This document shows, piece by piece, positions 1-10,951 of a DNA stretch of 64,000 nucleotides; position 1 is the first letter of the stretch; each line of letters opens with the position of its first letter. The translations under genes were made by a program, and so were the position numbers. The notes beneath the pieces were generated by a model. It searched no databases. It saw only the letters and a program-made list of their open reading frames with translations, and was not told where the DNA came from. Origin of the DNA: an uncultured Microbulbifer sp. GTDB taxonomy: Bacteria; Pseudomonadota; Gammaproteobacteria; Pseudomonadales; Cellvibrionaceae. Location of the stretch: the NCBI RefSeq assembly GCF_947489355.1, contig NZ_CANLDD010000017.1:1-64000 (forward strand), in the 5' to 3' direction.

Positions 1-128
1 CCTCCCGCGCTCCTACACCAAAACGGGAGAAGTTGATCAAGGATCAGTCAAAAATCACGTTTTCACAGCAAATAACCTCCGTTTTCCCACCCAAAATCCG
101 CTTTTCACGGATTTTGGGCGCACTGCCC

Positions 129-1078
129 CTATGCGGGCAGATATTTTTTCCCAATCAACAAATTGGTGAAGCCCGTCAACAGGCACAAGCGTTGGGTATT
201 TTTCTCCAGTCCCCGGTAGCGCACTTTGCAGTAGCTAAAGATGCATTTGATATAGCGGAACGGGTGCTCCACTTTAGCCCGGATCTGCGCTTTGATTTTT
301 TCCGCCGCTTTCAGCTCTTCTTTGCCCGGCAGCGTCTTCAGCCTGCTCGGTTTCATGGCGATATGCCACTCAACCTCCTTATCTTTTAATTCCTCACGCT
401 TCTCGGCACCGGTATAGCCGAAATCACCCCAAACATGCTTTTCCTCGCCGTGCAGCAGTTGTTCTGTCGCTGTCACGTCGTGCGCATTGACGGTCGTGGT
501 TTCGAGGCTGTGGATAAGTCCGAGCACGTCGTCGGTACCAATGTGCGCTTTCATTCCGAAGTGCCAGGTGTTGCCTTTTTTGTTTGGTGCATTTCCGGAT
601 CGCGTTCTTTGGCTTGGTTTTTTGTCGAGCTGGGTGCAGAAATAATGGTGGCATCGACGATGGTGCCCTCGCGCAACATCATGCCTTTTTCCCGCAAGTA
701 GCTGTTGATCTCTTCGAAAAGTTTACGCCCAAGGCCGTTCTTTTCCAGCAGGCGGCGGAAGTTAAGGATGGTGGTTTCATCCGGAATTCTGCCCGCCAAA
801 CGCAGCCCGGCGAAATTGCACATAGATTCTATTTCGTAGAGCGCATCTTCCATTGCCGGGTCGCTGAGGTTGTAAAACAGCTGCATGCAGTGGATGCGCA
901 GCATGACATCCAGAGACTACGCCCGTGGGCCGCGGTCGTTGTTGTGGTAGAAGGGCTCACTACGGTCAAGCAGGCGCTGCCAGGGAATGAGCGCATCCAT
1001 CTTTGCCAGAAATTTTTCACGCCGGGTTTGGCGACGCTTGCTGCGGTATTCGGCTTCGGCGAAGGTGACTTGATGCAT
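129..1078 (-). pseudogene. Broken IS5-family transposase
   Basis: The minus-strand frame opens at ATG 1078 with a typical IS5 transposase start (MHQVTFAEAEYRSKRR) and keeps family motifs such as [22 protein letters not shown] and AKVEHPFR. It is interrupted twice. An in-frame TAG lies at 918-920 (after NDRGPRA), and the frame shifts in the run of six T (six A on the coding strand) at 576-581, between DPEMHQTKK and the expected [13 protein letters not shown]. The C-terminal part then runs to a TAG near 129. An intact member has one uninterrupted frame of about 320 codons, so this copy should be dead. Terminal inverted repeats were not resolved. Confidence 0.85.
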
Positions 1079-1092
1079 GATTTTGGGTAGCC

Positions 1093-1604
1093 TTGAGGAG
1101 TAGTACGATTCTATCCGATACTTGGGGAATTATTCAGAGGTTCCTTAATAGGATTAGCGAAACTGAGCTACAAATAAAGATACCTAGTGGGAAAACGATA
1201 ACCTACAAAGACAGAACTGACAGTAAAGTATATGTAGAGAATGCTTCTTATACTGCCATCGAATTAATGGTGGCAATCGACTACCTGCTTATCCATAGGC
1301 AATTTTGGGGGGCAGCGCATATACTTTACTCAATCTCAAGTCGGGCAAAGAAACAAAAATATGGCGGTATGCAAATGTTTCACCTGATAACAACTATATT
1401 GTTGTTGCCGAGTCAGATCTTGAAGCAAACTACAGCCCAAACATGTTACAAATTTACAAATTAATCAATAATGAGCCATCATTAATATATGATGCCAAGC
1501 CTGACGTCTGGGCACGAAGTAGTGTGCATTGGGTATCTAGTAATAAACTAAAGTTTTTCATCACTGAAACAAACCTTAATAATATTTCAATGCAAGAGTC
1601 TGAC
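1093..1604 (+). pseudogene. Hypothetical protein gene, frameshifted and cut by an IS3 remnant
   Basis: Two overlapping plus-strand frames join into one sensible protein if a frame change is allowed in the G-run near 1307-1312: the first gives ...LLIHRQFWG and the second continues as GSAYTLLNLKSGKE, then a beta-rich stretch (RYANVSPDNNYIVVAESD) reminiscent of a secreted beta-propeller-like repeat. Native coding appears to end at 1604, where an IS3-type inverted repeat starts. The true start is uncertain because the left side abuts the IS5 remnant. The family is not recognised and no function is assigned. Confidence 0.5.
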
Positions 1605-1672
1605 TGTAGTGGTCTACTAATCCCGGACACCAATTTAGGTGGTAAAGTCGCTGCCTGAGACAGAGGTGTTCA

Positions 1673-2259
<587 letters not shown>

Positions 2260-2357
2260 CCACTACACACTGAATTCGGTACGGACAGGTATGTTGATCT
2301 GAGCCTATTTGTGCATGTGACCCCATACATGTGATCGATTTTTTCTTTAATGAAGGT

Positions 2358-2675
2358 CTAGTGCGCCAGCTTTAATGTGACCACCCCAACTATAATCAGC
2401 AACACACCGAGGTAGCGGCTCAAACTGGCGGGGTCCCCAAAAAAGAGAATGCCTACCAGAAATGCCCCGGCGGCGCCGATACCGGTCCAGACCGCGTAGG
2501 AGGTGCCGATGGGTATCTCCCGTTGCGCCAGCCACAGCAGCAATCCGCTGGCCCCAATAAAGACCGCGGCCATCAGGATGCCCAAAAGGCGCGTGGTGTT
2601 GTCCTGGGAAATCTTTAGCCCGAAGACCCAGCCGATTTCACACAGGCCCGCCAGTATCAGGTAGAACCAGGCCAT
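2358..2675 (-). CDS. gdx: SMR-family guanidinium exporter Gdx/SugE
   Basis: A 105-residue protein with four predicted membrane helices, the size of the small multidrug resistance family. The central Glu in helix 1 (LAGLCEIGWVFGLK) and the WTGIGAAGA motif in helix 3 match the Gdx/SugE subgroup rather than EmrE-type drug exporters. Characterised members work as antiparallel dimers exporting guanidinium in exchange for protons. I looked for a guanidine riboswitch upstream (2676-2790) and saw no convincing one. The gene stands alone, next to the IS3 remnant. Function is from family membership. Confidence 0.85.
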   Translation of the reverse strand: MAWFYLILAGLCEIGWVFGLKISQDNTTRLLGILMAAVFIGASGLLLWLAQREIPIGTSYAVWTGIGAAGAFLVGILFFGDPASLSRYLGVLLIIVGVVTLKLAH

Positions 2676-3312
2676 TTTTTCCTCTTCGAGACGCAGGGTT
2701 GTGTATCCGGGCGGATAAGTATACGCCCGCGCGCTCCCCTTAATATATAGCCAAGGCGCAAGCAGCGAGGTTCTTTCTTTCGGGGTGTGCAGTAAGGGTA
2801 ACCCCTATAGGCACGTTAACGGTATCCACGCCACACACATAAGGCCCTGGGCGATGTACGCCAAACAGCCGAAACCCATCCAGTTGCTGTACAGTCTGGG
2901 CAAAACCGGTCCTGCTCAAAGAGGGATTGCACAGGGCAAACCGGGTTTAATTGCTGTCGCTGAGTGTATTCCGGGCCCTGTTGTGTTGATATTCTGTTAT
3001 CTATCCGGACCTGCTGGATGGGGTTATCAGGTAGTATTTTTGCCCTGTGAATTTGATACCGTAGAAATCCTTGGCGAATTTTTCAGGGGAGTTGTAAAGC
3101 AAAGTGATTGCGTAAAAAAGCCAACTACACCGGTGCCTGTAGTGGTTTACTTGGCCCGGAAATTTCAGGATTTTATTGACTGTATTTATTAGTGATACTT
3201 TGGTCGAAACCTCCGTGGGCCGCCCAAGTGACCATTCATACACATAATGACGCTGAACTTTCCTTTTGGTCAGGGAGAGAGCGGGCATTGAAAATGCTAT
3301 AGGGGGTTTCAG
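2676..3312. other. Gene-poor interval
   Basis: 637 bp between the exporter and the TonB-dependent receptor. Short open frames on both strands have no recognisable domain and overlap one another, so I do not call a gene. It should contain the promoters of both divergent neighbours. An AT-rich TATATATTAA box lies about 75 bp upstream of the exporter but no good -35 element at the right spacing was found. Confidence 0.4.
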
Positions 3313-5424
3313 ATGCTAAGGGGGATAGCCCGGTTAATGCGGCAGGGGACAAACCTGTATTGCATGATCGGTCTGCTGGGATGGCTTATGCTGCCGGGCA
3401 GCGGCATGGCCGAGCAGGAGCGCATCGAGACCTTGCTGGTAACTGCCAGCCGCGCCGGGGCACCCACAGGGGCAGCGCCGGAGCGCTTCTCTGAAGTTGG
3501 CGATGAGGCCCTGGCCCTGGTGGGACATAGCCATATTCAACAGAGCCTGGTGCGGGTGCCCGGTGTGAATCTGGCCAGGGGCAATGGCCAGGAATACCTG
3601 CCGGCGCTGCGTTCGCCGGTGCTGTCCGGTGCCGGGGCCTGTGGCAGTGTGCTGAGCGCCGAGGACGGCATACCACTGCGGGCGAAGGGCTTTTGCAATA
3701 TCAATGAACTCTTCGAGTCCCACAGTGAGACGGCCCGGAGTATTGAGGTGATACGGGGGCCCGCTGGCATCCTGTTTGGTGCCAATGCCCTGCACGGCGT
3801 GGTGAATGTGATCAGTCCCACCGTGGGAGAGCAGGCGGGCGGGGCCTCGGCTGCGGTTGGGCTTGAAGCTGGTCCCGAGGCGTTTTACCGGGCGAAACTC
3901 TCGGCAGACACCGGTACCGAAAACCCTTGGGGCCTGCGTATGGATCTGTCGCTGTCCACAGACGGTGGCTACCGAGACCGCTCCGGCTACGACCAGCAGA
4001 AACTCAGCCTGCAGCACCTGGTGCAGGCTGGCCCTCTTGAGGCCCGGACACGTCTGGCCGCAACCAATGTCAATCAGGAGACGGCGGGATATATTGAAGG
4101 TACCGGTGCCTATCGAAGCCGCCGGGCCAGTCGGGAAAACCCCAACCCGGAGGCTTTTCGCGATGCCGGCGCCCTGCGGCTGTATTCGCGGATAGATATC
4201 GATTTGGACGGGGATCGGGCGTTGGTACTGACGCCCTACCTGCGAAAAACAGAGATGCGTTTTTTACAACACTATCTGCCCGGGCAGGCCCTGGAGGAAA
4301 ACGGCCAGGAAAGTGCGGGAATTAGAAGCCGTTACCGCGTTGCTAGCGGAGACCTGTTGGAACTGGTTGCGGGGGTCGACGGGGAGTTTACCCGGGGCTA
4401 TCTGCGCGAGAGCCAGGCACATCCAACGGAAGGGTCGGATTTTCTGCAGGCGACAATTCCCACTGGCAAACACTACGATTACGAGGTCGACGCCTGGAGT
4501 ATTGCCCCCTTTGCCCTGGCCACCTGGCGCCCGAACGAGCGATGGGATCTTCTCGGAGGCCTGCGCTTTGAAGCGGTCAATTACCACTACGACAATAACA
4601 TGCTGACCGGGCGCACCAGGGAGGACGGCACACCCTGTGGGTTTGGCGGCTGCAGGTTCAGCCGCCCGCAAGACCGGGAGGACCACTTTATGAATGGGTC
4701 CCCGAAACTGGGTGCTATTTTCCGGGCCGCGCCGGGCCTGCAGCTATTTACCAATCTGGCCCAGGGGTACCGAGTCCCTCAGACTACGGAACTCTACCGC
4801 CTGCAGCGGGAGCAGCGCGCTGCGGCGCTGGATTCGGAGCGGATAAAAAGTATTGAGCTGGGTTTGCGCGGCCGCGACAGTGGGTTTTCATACGAGCTGG
4901 TGGCCTACGGGATGCGCAAGCGCAATGTGATTTTTCGGGATACTGAGTACTTTAACCGCGCCAATGGAAAAACCGTCCACCGCGGCCTGGAACTTGCGTT
5001 CGAGTACGCATTCGCCAGCCGCTGGCGGATAGAGACTGCCGCCAGTTATGCCGAGCACCGTTACCGGGACTCGCGCCGGTTGCAGGGTGTGGCACTGGAT
5101 GGCCGGCTTGTGGATTCGGCGCCGAGGGTGTTTGGCAGCGCCCGCCTGCGCTGGCAGCCACTGGCGGGGATGGCCGCCGAGTTGGAGTGGCTGCACCAGG
5201 GGCGTTACTACACCGATCCGCAGAACCGGCACGAGTATCCCGGCCACAATCTGCTCAACCTGCGCCTGCGCTGGGCCGTGGAGCGCTGGGTGCTGTCTGT
5301 ACGGGCACTGAACCTCGCCAATAAAGCCTATGCGGAGCGGGCGGATTACAGCCGTTTTGGCGGCGAGCGGTATTTACCCGGTGCGCGGCGCGCACTCTGC
5401 CTTTCGGTGTCCGCCGACTGGTAA
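3313..5424 (+). CDS. TonB-dependent outer-membrane receptor
   Basis: A 703-residue protein with an N-terminal signal-peptide-like segment (residues about 16-33), a TonB-box-like ETLLVTASR, a plug domain (IEVIRGPAGILFGANALHGVVNVI) and a long alternating beta-barrel ending in RRALCLSVSADW. The barrel contains NLAQGYRVPQTTELYR, typical of siderophore or vitamin receptors. A GGGGG-type ribosome site precedes ATG 3313. Two cysteine pairs stand out, one in the plug (ACGSV...GFCN) and one in a predicted loop (CGFGGC). The ligand cannot be deduced: no TonB, ABC or siderophore genes are adjacent. Confidence 0.88.
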   Translation: MLRGIARLMRQGTNLYCMIGLLGWLMLPGSGMAEQERIETLLVTASRAGAPTGAAPERFSEVGDEALALVGHSHIQQSLVRVPGVNLARGNGQEYLPALRSPVLSGAGACGSVLSAEDGIPLRAKGFCNINELFESHSETARSIEVIRGPAGILFGANALHGVVNVISPTVGEQAGGASAAVGLEAGPEAFYRAKLSADTGTENPWGLRMDLSLSTDGGYRDRSGYDQQKLSLQHLVQAGPLEARTRLAATNVNQETAGYIEGTGAYRSRRASRENPNPEAFRDAGALRLYSRIDIDLDGDRALVLTPYLRKTEMRFLQHYLPGQALEENGQESAGIRSRYRVASGDLLELVAGVDGEFTRGYLRESQAHPTEGSDFLQATIPTGKHYDYEVDAWSIAPFALATWRPNERWDLLGGLRFEAVNYHYDNNMLTGRTREDGTPCGFGGCRFSRPQDREDHFMNGSPKLGAIFRAAPGLQLFTNLAQGYRVPQTTELYRLQREQRAAALDSERIKSIELGLRGRDSGFSYELVAYGMRKRNVIFRDTEYFNRANGKTVHRGLELAFEYAFASRWRIETAASYAEHRYRDSRRLQGVALDGRLVDSAPRVFGSARLRWQPLAGMAAELEWLHQGRYYTDPQNRHEYPGHNLLNLRLRWAVERWVLSVRALNLANKAYAERADYSRFGGERYLPGARRALCLSVSADW

Positions 5425-5668
5425 ATACGGGGCGTTCCTGCGGGGGTTGAGCCGGAGCCCCACACCTGCCGGGTTGCCGGGTAACGCTAGGGGCTGTTCC
5501 CGTTTTGATGTAGCAGGGCCATTTTCCGCTGCGCCCGTCGAGCTCCGGCAAACGCTGGCTGAGCTGCTCCGATTACAGCTGATCTTTGATGGGATTGGGG
5601 TGCAAAAGTCACGGAAATTAAAGCGCTATAAGCACAATGTTTAGCGCCATCTTGGTATAATCCAGGCC

Positions 5669-6333
5669 ATGAAACGCGCAGAAAAATCAGCGAAGATATG
5701 CTCCGAGGAAATCATTCAAGTCCAGAAGCCCCTCTCCGAGAAGCTTGAAGAAAATACTGGCCTGCGCGAAGAAGACGTCTCACTAAAAAACCGTCTCGCC
5801 TGATTTGAGAAGCAGATCTTCGGCCAGAAGCCGGAAAAACGTCCCGCGGATACCAATCTCCATCAGCCCTCCCTGCTGGGCGCTGCCGCCGAACTTGCCT
5901 CGGCGGAAGGCGAGAAGATCACGGTCATCTACGAGCGGGGCAAGGCATCCAAGCAGCGCAACAACGACTGTGTTAATGCTAGCGACTTGCGTTTCGGCCC
6001 GGAAGTGCCGGTGCGGGAGATTGCGCAAACTCCAACGGAATTCGCAGGCCCAGTCGCGGATAAGGAAGTGATCGGCATCAAGACCACCCACCGTCTAGAC
6101 CAGCAACCGGCCAGTTACGTGGTGCAGGAGTGTCGCCGGTTGGTACTCAAGCGCAGGGGTGGGGGCAAACCGCTGCCCAGCCCGGTACCGGGCAATGTGC
6201 TGGACAACAGTATCGCCGATGCCAGCTTCCTGGTGGACATGCTGGTCGACAAGTTCCAGTACCATCTGCCGTTGTACCACCAGCACCAGCATCTGGGGCA
6301 GGCGGGAATCACCCTCAGCCGCGCCGCAACTAA
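5669..6333 (+). pseudogene. IS66-family transposase (TnpC) remnant
   Basis: From ATG 5669 the frame reads like the N-terminal half of an IS66 TnpC: a coiled-coil start (EKLEENTGLREEDVSLKNRLA), an in-frame TGA at 5801-5803, then FEKQIFGQKPEKR, a zinc-finger-like region and the DDE lead-in VLDNSIADASFLVDMLVDKF and YHLPLYHQHQHLGQAGI. Similarity ends after TLSRA at about 6333; the catalytic C-terminal half is gone. It lies between the receptor gene and the replication genes and is clearly non-functional. Confidence 0.75.
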
Positions 6334-6435
6334 ACAGCATTCTGCAGGGTATGCAAGGAAACGTTCGCCAGTAATCCGTTGCGATTAGATATCCATGGCT
6401 GGGGCAATGACGCCGTAGAATGAGCGGTTACGGGG

Positions 6436-7101
6436 CTAGAGCCCTAATTCCTCGCGAAGTTCGGCCAGTTTATGGGCATTTTCCCGTTTCGACAGCGGTT
6501 TACCTGGGTTCTCTTCCAGCTTCAGGGGCTCCGGAGCGGTGAGCTTTTCTCCCTCCAATACCCGCGCACAGAGTTTGCGATAGTGGTCGGCAAAGACCGG
6601 GTAGGCCACTGACTCCGGATTATTGGAGAGAAAAAACCAGTTGGATTCGCGCCCTGCATAATACACCGCCGGGTGGCTCCAGGTGTGGTTGGTTTTCGGG
6701 CTGGGTGCGTTGCAGGCTTCGCGGTAGGCGGCGCGGGTGTCTGGAAAACCGTTTTCTCCAGCGGCGCAAAGCAGCAGCATTTTGTGTATCGTGGGAAGGT
6801 ACTCACTGTGCAGAATAGCGCGTTTGGCGCCCTGCATAATCTTCTGCGGCGCAAAGGCAACGAGGGCTTCCAGCCACAGGCGCTTGGCGTGGTGCAGCGT
6901 TTCGGTGTCGGGGAAAGCCGCGCTGAACTGGTTGTGGTAGTTCAGCTTGAACAGTGCGAAAACCTCGTTGATCGCGCGCTTTTTTTCATTCAGCAGTCCC
7001 TGCTCCGCGGTATTACCAGCTTGTGTCTGTGAGGATGTCGCCGATTGGGCGGTCGCGGGTGCGCTGGTTTGCGCTGTTTTTGGGGTCTTGCCGCTTGCCA
7101 T
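6436..7101 (-). CDS. Replication protein P-like helicase loader
   Basis: About 221 residues. After a low-complexity N-terminus rich in Ala, Thr, Ser and Gln (residues 2-35) comes a helical domain (INEVFALFKLNYHNQFSAAF, LWLEALVAFAPQKIMQGAKR) that aligns by eye with the phage lambda P family, which loads the DnaB helicase. I chose ATG 7101 because it has a good ribosome site (GGAGA) 6-8 bases upstream; longer starts lack one. It overlaps the end of the upstream DnaT-like gene by 89 bp in another frame, implying translational coupling. The pair suggests a chromosomal helicase-loading or primosome accessory role, not a prophage, since no other phage genes are nearby. Confidence 0.65.
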   Translation of the reverse strand: MASGKTPKTAQTSAPATAQSATSSQTQAGNTAEQGLLNEKKRAINEVFALFKLNYHNQFSAAFPDTETLHHAKRLWLEALVAFAPQKIMQGAKRAILHSEYLPTIHKMLLLCAAGENGFPDTRAAYREACNAPSPKTNHTWSHPAVYYAGRESNWFFLSNNPESVAYPVFADHYRKLCARVLEGEKLTAPEPLKLEENPGKPLSKRENAHKLAELREELGL

Positions 7102-8320
7102 AGGAGTCTCCAATTGCCAACTTGTTGCGCTGCGCCCACTGGTGGCGCGCGTGACGCACAAAGACGGCGTCCCAGCTCTTGCGCGCGGCGTTCTGGCCGC
7201 GCCAGTAAATAATAAATTCCGCAACCAGAGACAGGGCGAAGTCGCGCTCTATCTCGCACTGGTTCACCAGGTGATTGAGGCAGTCGTCCCCTGGCCGCCA
7301 GTTGCGCGAAATGGACTTGGCGACAGGGTTCTTATCGATACCCTGACAGTAATAGGCCCATTCCTCGCGGGCGTATTCAATAAACAGTTCGCCCCAGCGC
7401 GCGCTGTGTCCGCCGCGCTCTAACCACTGGTAGATAAATTCCGGCAGTAATTCTGCGCAGAAGCGCGGATTGATGGCCAGGCGCTGCAGTTGTTCCCAGG
7501 TGTGCTCGCTCGGTTGCCAGTCGCGGCACATGGCGGTGGGTTTGCGCTTCTCGATAAATGGCGTTTCCTGTTTTTCCCAATCTTCCATGACCCAGTCATT
7601 GAATTCCAGATCCCAGGAAATGGATTGCTTGCCACTGGAGCGATGATAATCCAGGAAGCGTTGCAGAGCACGGCTGACAAAGGTGCTGGGGACACCTTCA
7701 TCGGCCAATTTTTGCAGGGTGTCGCTGTTCGGCTGCCAGCTGTCGGGCAGGGCCTGCTTGCGCTGGGTGGTGGCGCGAAAAGCTTCCCATTTACCCTTGA
7801 TCTGGCGCAGGAAAAGGGCGCCGAATGAATGCCGGGGCTCGCCCCGTTCGCGCCAGTAAGTGACGAATTCCGGTAAATGCTCGCGTACAAAGTGCTCCGG
7901 AATCCCCAACTGGCCGATGCGCATCAGGGTCTCTGCGTCGGGTTGCCAGTTGGGCGCAATGGTGTTGGCACTGCGGCTAGCGGGTGTCTGCGGTGCCGGG
8001 GCGGGGCGGGTCTGTCCCGTGGGCAGGGCAAACTTGAGGATCTCGCCGCTGCCGAAGGGGGCCGCGCCCAGAAGCAGGGTCCCTTGGTTGCGCAGGCTGG
8101 TGGCCACCCGCTGGATATCCGCCGCTTGCCAGAAGGGCACCAGCGGGTACAGCTGTTCCCCCTCTGCCGTATACCAGTCCCGCCCAGCGTAGGGTTGCTG
8201 GGGCAGGAAGGGGAGCAGGTCGCCAAGTGCGGTGAGCAATACCGCCTCCTCAAGGCCGACAGTAGCCGCCAGGGCAGGGGAGATACAGAGGGGTCGTTCC
8301 GGGAGCAGGGGGTGTGTCAT
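7013..8320 (-). CDS. DnaT-like protein with four tandem DnaT C-terminal domains
   Basis: The protein starts at ATG 8320 (MTHPLLPERPLCISPALAA). After an N-terminal region of about 130 residues, four copies of a roughly 55-70-residue module follow, each opening with W-[QR]-P and containing an aromatic-rich helix and a final W: NWQPDAETLMRIGQLGIP, SWQPNSDTLQKLADEGVP, DWQPSEHTWEQLQRLAIN and NWRPGDDCLNHLVNQCEI. This module resembles the ssDNA-binding C-terminal domain of primosomal DnaT, which normally occurs once. A basic tail overlaps the next gene. Multiple modules suggest multivalent binding of ssDNA or replisome partners; that role is inference. Confidence 0.7.
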   Translation of the reverse strand: MTHPLLPERPLCISPALAATVGLEEAVLLTALGDLLPFLPQQPYAGRDWYTAEGEQLYPLVPFWQAADIQRVATSLRNQGTLLLGAAPFGSGEILKFALPTGQTRPAPAPQTPASRSANTIAPNWQPDAETLMRIGQLGIPEHFVREHLPEFVTYWRERGEPRHSFGALFLRQIKGKWEAFRATTQRKQALPDSWQPNSDTLQKLADEGVPSTFVSRALQRFLDYHRSSGKQSISWDLEFNDWVMEDWEKQETPFIEKRKPTAMCRDWQPSEHTWEQLQRLAINPRFCAELLPEFIYQWLERGGHSARWGELFIEYAREEWAYYCQGIDKNPVAKSISRNWRPGDDCLNHLVNQCEIERDFALSLVAEFIIYWRGQNAARKSWDAVFVRHARHQWAQRNKLAIGDSYGKRQDPKNSANQRTRDRPIGDILTDTSW

Positions 8321-8692
8321 GGCGTGATAATAACACTCCGTCGGTGGGCTTGCGCAGCTATTGCGCCAGATCTGTGGTCCCGGCACTAAAGAGCTGCTCC
8401 AGTCACTAAGCTGACTATGGGCGGGGCCACAGTGTTATCATTAACCTGGTAATTCAATCGGCTTTCCGGGGCCTGATGCGGCCGCTTGAAGCGCTGCCCT
8501 TGAAATTCCGCTGCAAGGGATGGGTTGTTAATATTGCTGCAGGCCCTCTGCAGGAGGCCGAAGGCGGTATCGCTTTTATTTTGCTATCAGTCCGGCAATC
8601 CCTATTTCCAATTCGGGTAACAAAGGGGCCGCCGATGCAAAGGGTTGCCCTGCCTGCGCGGTGCGATTGGCGGTTTGTCGCTGGAAACAGTA

Positions 8693-10951
8693 ATGCGAGA
8701 GCGCAATATGACCAGAGAGCAACAGTCAGCGCCAAGGGTCTTCCGCCTGTATGGCATCACTTGCGCCGGCTGTGTGCACAAAATTGAAACCGCCGTGCAG
8801 CGGGTGGTGGGGGTGCGCGATGCCCGCGTCAATCTTGCCGGGAAAACACTGACCGTGCGCGGTGAAGCCGAGCCTCGGGCCTGTATAGAGGCGGTGCGCT
8901 CGGCAGGTTATGACGCCGAGGTTGCAAAGCAGAGCGAGCGCGAGCTGCGCGCGCAACAGCATAAAGAAGAGATATACCACTACCACCAGCTGTTGTGGCG
9001 CTCAGCATTTGCCCTGCTTGTGGGTGTTCCACTCATGGCCTGGGGTTTGGTTACCGCCAAGGTATCGGTGAATACCCCCACAGATCAGCTTGTCTGGGGC
9101 ACGATGGGACTGATCACTCTGGCGGTGCTGATCTTTTGTGGTGGGCATTTTTTCAGTGGTGCCTGGAAGGCACTGCGCCATCACAGTGCCACAATGGACA
9201 CGCTGGTAGCGCTCGGTACCGGTGCGGCCTGGCTGTTTTCCATGGGGGTCGTTGTGCTGCCCCAGCTACTGCCGGAGTCGGCGCGACACGTGTACTTTGA
9301 GGCCAGTGCCATGATTGTCGGCCTGATCAGCCTTGGACAGGCCCTGGAGGTACGGGCACGCGGGCGCACCAATGCGGCGGTGGAAAAATTACTACAGCTG
9401 CAGGATAGCTCGGCGCGGGTATTGCGCGATGGCAAAGAGGTGGATATTCCCATCGAACAGGTACAGGTGGGAGACCGGTTGCGCGTGCGTCCCGGGGAAA
9501 AAATCCCGGTGGACGGTGAGGTGATCGAGGGAAACAGCCGGGTGGACGAATCCATGCTCACCGGGGAACCGGTGCCGGAAAAGAAAAGCGCCGGCGACAG
9601 CCTGGTTGCGGGCACCCTGAACAAGAATGGCAGCCTGCTGTTTCGCGCGGATAAGGTCGGCGACGAGACCCGTCTCGCGCAGATTATTGAGATGGTCAAA
9701 AACGCACAGGGTTCCCGGGTTCCCATTGCACGCCTGGCGGATAAAATTTCTGCAATCTTTGTGCCGGTGGTTATGGTTATCGCCGTGGTGGCGGCACTGA
9801 TCTGGTTCAATGCGGGCCCCGAACCCCGCGCCGCACATATGCTGGTGGTGCTCACCTCTGTGCTCATCATCGCCTGCCCCTGTGCGCTCGGGCTGGCCAC
9901 CCCCATGTCCGTGATGGTGGGGGTGGGCAAGGGGGCCGAATACGGTGTGCTGGTGCGCAATGGCAAGGCGCTGCAGCAATCCTGCAACCTGGATGTCCTG
10001 GTTGTGGATAAAACCGGAACCCTCACCGAGGGATCGCCACGCCTTACCGCTATCGACACGGATGGCGACAGCGATGAACTTTTGCAGTTGCTTGCAAGCC
10101 TGGAGCAGGGTTCTGAGCACCCCCTGGCAGAGGCCATCGTCAGTGCGGCCCACGAGAAAAAGCTGGCGCTGCAAACACTGGGTGATTTCGAAGCAATCAC
10201 CGCCCATGGGGTCAGCGGCACTATTGCCGGCAGGCGCGTAGTGCTGGGCAACACGAAATTAATACGGCGGGAAAACATTCCCATGGGCACCTGGCAGGCC
10301 CGCGCCGACCAGTTGGCGGAGGGCGGGCGCAGCATCATATATGCGGCCGTGGACGGCGAGTTGAAAGGCGTCGTCGCCATCGCCGATCCCGTCCGGGGCG
10401 ATGCCGAGGCAGCCATTGGGCGCCTGCGCAGACTGGGCCTGCGTATCGAAATGCTGACCGGCGACAATCGGGCCAGCGCCGAAGCCGTCGCCAGGCGCCT
10501 GAAAATTAACCAGGTGCATGCGGAGCTTTTGCCTGAAGACAAGGAGCGGATTGTCGCGGAGCTGCAACGCGGCGGCGAACGCGTGGGAATGGTGGGAGAC
10601 GGAATTAACGATGCCCCGGCCCTGGCCCGTGCCGATGTGGGCTTTGCAATTGGTGCCGGCACCGATGTCGCCATCGAAAGTGCCGATGTCACCCTGATGC
10701 GCTCTTCCCTGCACGGCGTGGCCAATGCGGTGGAACTCTCGCGGGCAACACTGCGCAATATCAAGCAAAACCTGTTTGGTGCATTTATTTATAATACCCT
10801 TGGCATCCCCATTGCCGCCGGTATTTTGTATCCCCTCACCGGCATGCTGCTCAGCCCGATTGTTGCCGGTGCTGCGATGGCATTGTCTTCCCTCACGGTG
10901 GTCAGTAACGCCAATCGATTGCGCCTTTTCAAACCCTCGGAGCCACATTGA
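8693..10951 (+). CDS. copA: Copper-exporting P1B-type ATPase
   Basis: A 752-residue heavy-metal ATPase. It has one N-terminal metal-binding domain with [12 protein letters not shown] (near residue 26), eight predicted membrane helices, the ion-binding [10 protein letters not shown] (about 394), the phosphorylation motif DKTGTLTEG (about 438), the HP motif in [10 protein letters not shown] and [10 protein letters not shown] (about 634). CPC plus CxxC indicates Cu(I) or Ag(I) export to the periplasm. The start is either ATG 8693 or ATG 8708 ([12 protein letters not shown]); both have weak ribosome sites. The stop overlaps the start of the downstream cupredoxin gene, so the two are translated together. 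Confidence 0.92.
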   Translation: MRERNMTREQQSAPRVFRLYGITCAGCVHKIETAVQRVVGVRDARVNLAGKTLTVRGEAEPRACIEAVRSAGYDAEVAKQSERELRAQQHKEEIYHYHQLLWRSAFALLVGVPLMAWGLVTAKVSVNTPTDQLVWGTMGLITLAVLIFCGGHFFSGAWKALRHHSATMDTLVALGTGAAWLFSMGVVVLPQLLPESARHVYFEASAMIVGLISLGQALEVRARGRTNAAVEKLLQLQDSSARVLRDGKEVDIPIEQVQVGDRLRVRPGEKIPVDGEVIEGNSRVDESMLTGEPVPEKKSAGDSLVAGTLNKNGSLLFRADKVGDETRLAQIIEMVKNAQGSRVPIARLADKISAIFVPVVMVIAVVAALIWFNAGPEPRAAHMLVVLTSVLIIACPCALGLATPMSVMVGVGKGAEYGVLVRNGKALQQSCNLDVLVVDKTGTLTEGSPRLTAIDTDGDSDELLQLLASLEQGSEHPLAEAIVSAAHEKKLALQTLGDFEAITAHGVSGTIAGRRVVLGNTKLIRRENIPMGTWQARADQLAEGGRSIIYAAVDGELKGVVAIADPVRGDAEAAIGRLRRLGLRIEMLTGDNRASAEAVARRLKINQVHAELLPEDKERIVAELQRGGERVGMVGDGINDAPALARADVGFAIGAGTDVAIESADVTLMRSSLHGVANAVELSRATLRNIKQNLFGAFIYNTLGIPIAAGILYPLTGMLLSPIVAGAAMALSSLTVVSNANRLRLFKPSEPH

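Noticed and set aside
551-600. A AAA AAG on the coding strand of the IS5 remnant as a programmed -1 frameshift site
   Set aside because: The heptamer is in the right phase, but this IS5 subgroup uses a single frame, and an amber stop upstream (918-920) already breaks the gene. Loss of one A from a homopolymer explains it better.
2676-2790. Guanidine riboswitch upstream of the Gdx exporter
   Set aside because: Gdx genes often have one, but I could not find the paired ACGR hairpins of class II or a convincing class I core here.
3001-3288. 95-codon minus-strand open frame between the exporter and the receptor
   Set aside because: No domain, no ribosome site, and an overlapping open frame on the other strand has equal length; likely chance.
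9181-10764. Very long (527-codon) open frame antisense to copA
   Set aside because: Its Ser/Arg/Thr-rich composition is what the antisense of a GC-rich gene gives; copA on the plus strand has every catalytic motif.
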